Made by a program: the position numbers and the translations under genes. Source: Dehalococcoidia bacterium (GTDB lineage Bacteria; Chloroflexota; Dehalococcoidia; JACQUA01). From it: a stretch of DNA of 7,787 nt. The DNA is taken from the NCBI GenBank assembly GCA_030689845.1, contig JAUYHV010000168.1:1-7787 (forward strand), written 5' to 3'. This document shows positions 6,114 through 7,787 of the stretch, one piece after another. Every line of letters begins with the position of its first letter. Within the stretch, counting starts at the first letter, position 1. Under the pieces are notes generated by a model. The model was not told where the DNA came from, searched no databases, and was given only the letters and a program-made list of their open reading frames with translations.

Positions 6114-6470
6114 ATGTTGTTATATGACCAGAACCTGAAACAGTATTCAAGAGCGCTTAGAAAGAATATGACCGATGCCGAAATACGTATCTGGTCTAAA
6201 ATAAGGAAGAAACAACTAAATGGCCGCGAGTTCTACAGACAAAAAATTATTGGGAATTATATAGTTGACTTTTTCTGTCCCGGTGCAAAGCTGGTTATCG
6301 AAGTGGATGGCAGCCTGCATTATTCTGAGCAGCTGATGGAGAAGGACAGGATAAGGGATGAGCAACTAAGGAATCATGGACTGAAAGTATTAAGATATAC
6401 TGATGCTGAAGTACTGAAGAATATTGAGGGAGTGGTTGAAAATATATTGGAAAATATGAGAGTAACATAG
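6114..6470 (+). CDS. DUF559 endonuclease-domain protein (Vsr-like fold)
   Basis: The 118-residue protein shows the full DUF559 pattern: N-terminal LRKNMTDAEIRIWSKIRKKQL (10-36 region), the F-x-RQK-x-IGNYIVDF strand pair (40-53), KLVIEVDGSLH (59-69), a charged KDRIRDEQL helix, and the closing strand G-LKVLRYTDAEVLKNIEG (89-106). The family is related to very-short-patch-repair and PD-(D/E)XK nucleases; Asp52, Glu63 and Asp65 with Lys59 are the likely metal-site residues. Its substrate is not known; an associated methylase or restriction gene is not present here. I chose ATG 6114 over the in-frame TTG at 6093 because GAGAGGG at 6095-6101 is placed for the ATG, and family members begin with a similar LY-(N/D)-x-x-L segment. 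Codons are more AT-rich than in the flavoenzymes, which together with the flanking repeats suggests acquisition by transfer. Confidence 0.85.
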   Translation: MLLYDQNLKQYSRALRKNMTDAEIRIWSKIRKKQLNGREFYRQKIIGNYIVDFFCPGAKLVIEVDGSLHYSEQLMEKDRIRDEQLRNHGLKVLRYTDAEVLKNIEGVVENILENMRVT

Positions 6471-6475
6471 TGAAA

Positions 6476-6513
6476 AATCCCCCTTAATCCCCCTTTTTCA
6501 AAGGGGGAGAGGA
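6476..6513 (+). repeat. Right inverted copy of the 38-base palindromic repeat
   Basis: It starts five bases after the nuclease stop codon. AATCCCCCTTAATC leads into an 8-bp hairpin, CCCCCTTT-TTC-AAAGGGGG (6489-6507), and ends GAGAGGA. The order is long arm, hairpin, short arm, the mirror of the left copy. The hairpin could also weakly end transcription, though no T-run follows. Confidence 0.85.
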
Positions 6514-6544
6514 AATAAGTTCAGTCTTTTCCACGAAAACATTT

Positions 6545-6574
6545 AATCCCCCCTCCTCCAACGGGGAAGTGAGG
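6545..6574 (+). repeat. Degenerate further copy of the repeat, supplying a ribosome binding site
   Basis: AATCCCCCCTCCTCC-AACGGGGAAG-TGAGG resembles the right-hand repeat but its hairpin is degenerate. Its end, GTGAGG (6569-6574), lies seven bases before the ATG of the molybdoenzyme at 6582 and is the only Shine-Dalgarno-like sequence there. Confidence 0.6.
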
Positions 6575-6581
6575 CAGCGTG

Positions 6582-7787
6582 ATGAAGAAAAAATATGCTC
6601 CGGCAGAAGGAAGCCCATCACATAAAAAGGTTGATACAGACTTGAAGCAACAGCCAAACAGGAAATCAGGGAAAAAACTGGATAATCCTAAGGAGGACGT
6701 CTGGATTCCCACTACCTGCTGGTTTTGCGCCACGGGGGGACCCTGCCTGCACCGCTACCACCGGATTGACGGCGTCCTGGTTAACGTGGAAGGTAATACA
6801 GAGGAAGCCGGTTTTGCCGAGTTGTCCCGAAACCAGGGAAGGCTCTGCCCGAAACCTTTCAGCCTTATTGAAAAGGTTTACAACCCTCACCGCATCAAGA
6901 CACCGTTAAAAAGGACCAATCCCGAGAAGGGAATCGACAAGGATCCCGGATGGGTGGAAATAAGCTGGGACGAAGCCCTGGATACGGTGGCAAAAAGGCT
7001 AAAAACAATCCGCCAAAAAGACCCCCGGGGTGTTTGCGCAACCTTTGTCAGTGTAGCCCAGATGAGCATGCAGGGAACATGGGAACCCTTTTATATAACC
7101 TTCGGTCCCATGCAGGACCTGAGGGGCGGGTCGGGTATGCGCTGCGGCCTGGGTGTTCACATCTTCGGCAATACCATTCACGGAGGTTTCAGGTGCGTAG
7201 CCGACCTGGACTATACAAAATATATGATTATCATGGGAAGCAACATGGTAGCCTCGGGGGGAATATGCGGAAATTTACGCTACTCCGAAGTGAAGAGAGT
7301 TGTAATCGACCCGGTTTTGAACCTCACCGCAGCCAAGGCTGATGAATGGCTGCCCATCAAGCCGGGGACTGACATAGCCTTTATGCTTTCCATGATGAAT
7401 GTCATCATAAATGAACTGGGGATTTATGATGTGGAATTTTTGCAAAAAACTACCAACAGCCCTTACCTTGTAGGGCCGGAAGGAAACTTTGTCCGGGGTG
7501 ATAAGTCCGGAAAACCTTTAATCTGGGACGCAGCCGGGCAAGCCGCCCGCGGGTTCGACGACCCGGGATTAAAGGATCCCGCCCTCACAGGAGAGTTCAC
7601 CGTAAACGGCGTGAAATGTAAACCGGCTTTTCAGTTGTTAAAAGAACACGTGATGCAATATACCCCGGAATGGGCAGAAAGCATCTGCGGAATTCCATCG
7701 GAGACCATCAGGCGCATTACACGGGAATTCGTTGAAAATGCCCGCATAGGAAGCACCATAAGAATCGAAGGGATTGATTTGCCCTAC
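6582..7787 (+). CDS. Molybdopterin oxidoreductase catalytic subunit, N-terminal 402 residues (runs off the right edge)
   Basis: This frame stays open from the ATG to the window end, giving 402 residues of a DMSO-reductase-superfamily protein (bis-MGD Mo/W enzymes, usually 650-1000 aa). An N-terminal 4Fe-4S site is formed by Cys46, Cys49, Cys55 and Cys89, the last in RLCPKP with Lys91. The spacing C-x2-C-x5-C-x33-C has two extra residues in the TGGP turn against the usual C-x2-C-x3-C. The molybdopterin domain follows: WVEISWDEALDTVAKRL (124-140), YMIIMGSNMVASGG (214-227), VVIDPVLNLTAAKADEWLPIKPGTDIAFMLSM (240-271) and IPSETIRRIT (371-380). Cys188 (GMRCGLG) is a candidate metal ligand. No twin-arginine signal is seen; the first 40 residues are lysine-rich and hydrophilic, so the enzyme is probably cytoplasmic. 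A GTG directly before the ATG is an alternative start; a stop lies just upstream. The substrate cannot be told; acetylene-hydratase-like, hydroxylase or dehydrogenase roles are open. Confidence 0.88.
   Translation, partial: MKKKYAPAEGSPSHKKVDTDLKQQPNRKSGKKLDNPKEDVWIPTTCWFCATGGPCLHRYHRIDGVLVNVEGNTEEAGFAELSRNQGRLCPKPFSLIEKVYNPHRIKTPLKRTNPEKGIDKDPGWVEISWDEALDTVAKRLKTIRQKDPRGVCATFVSVAQMSMQGTWEPFYITFGPMQDLRGGSGMRCGLGVHIFGNTIHGGFRCVADLDYTKYMIIMGSNMVASGGICGNLRYSEVKRVVIDPVLNLTAAKADEWLPIKPGTDIAFMLSMMNVIINELGIYDVEFLQKTTNSPYLVGPEGNFVRGDKSGKPLIWDAAGQAARGFDDPGLKDPALTGEFTVNGVKCKPAFQLLKEHVMQYTPEWAESICGIPSETIRRITREFVENARIGSTIRIEGIDLPY

Larger units (their letters stand above)
6067..6513 (+). mobile_element. 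Putative repeat-bracketed DUF559 nuclease cassette
   Basis: A small nuclease gene (6114-6470) is tightly enclosed by two 38-base palindromic repeats in inverted orientation, with only 9 bases on the left and 5 on the right between repeat and gene. Further partial copies lie outside at 6035-6057 and 6545-6574. This has the shape of a mobile unit with terminal inverted repeats of roughly 450 bp. No transposase is present and no clear target-site duplication was found, so mobility is inference. It sits between a Gre-like gene and a molybdoenzyme gene without breaking either. Confidence 0.45.

Noticed and set aside
6582..6701. Twin-arginine or other export signal on the molybdoenzyme
   Set aside because: The first 40 residues contain no RR motif or hydrophobic stretch; they are lysine-rich and polar.
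6950..7342. Rightward 130-codon frame
   Set aside because: It overlaps the molybdoenzyme in another frame; the molybdoenzyme frame carries the family motifs throughout.

Overview
The window looks like a chromosomal segment of an anaerobic bacterium, most likely a Clostridia-type Firmicute (Peptococcaceae/Desulfotomaculum-like). The hints are strong AGGAGG ribosome binding sites, sigma-A promoters close to TTGACA/TATAAT, AT-rich intergenic DNA around moderately GC-rich genes, a TTG start codon, and Fe-S/flavin and molybdopterin redox enzymes. The taxonomic call is inference; no rRNA or other marker gene is present.

Layout. (1) Bases 1-580 read leftward: the N-terminal part of a small SnoaL/NTF2-like protein with a near-perfect promoter and ribosome binding site, then a tRNA-Gly(CCC) gene with an encoded CCA end and its own promoter. 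(2) Bases 558-1017 are a long AT-rich intergenic stretch with no gene that I can recognise. (3) Bases 1018-5047 hold two tandem rightward genes for large Old Yellow Enzyme-family iron-sulfur flavoproteins (646 and 650 aa; FMN barrel, 4Fe-4S site, FAD/NAD(P) module). They are separated by a 136-base spacer with a strong hairpin and end at a clear intrinsic terminator. (4) A new promoter overlaps the T-tract of that terminator and drives a 266-aa Gre-type transcription factor that carries an extra N-terminal domain resembling the SAM-like DNA-binding domain of tyrosine recombinases. (5) Bases 6035-6574 are a repeat cluster holding a 118-aa DUF559 (Vsr/PD-(D/E)XK-like) nuclease gene. Two 38-base palindromic repeats, inverted relative to each other, abut the gene on both sides. 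(6) From 6582 to the window end runs the first 402 codons of a molybdopterin oxidoreductase with an atypical N-terminal Fe-S motif.

How they may work together. The two OYE-type enzymes are probably co-transcribed and reduce unsaturated C=C bonds (enoyl/dienoyl-CoA, enoates or alicyclic/aromatic intermediates) or dehydrogenate related substrates. Their cofactor motifs have diverged, so they probably do not do the same job. The molybdoenzyme downstream would fit an anaerobic degradation or respiration locus, but the Gre-like gene and the nuclease/repeat unit lie in between, so a shared pathway is only a suggestion. The least ordinary items are the repeat-bracketed DUF559 cassette, the Gre factor with a recombinase-like N-terminal domain, and the altered motifs in three redox enzymes.
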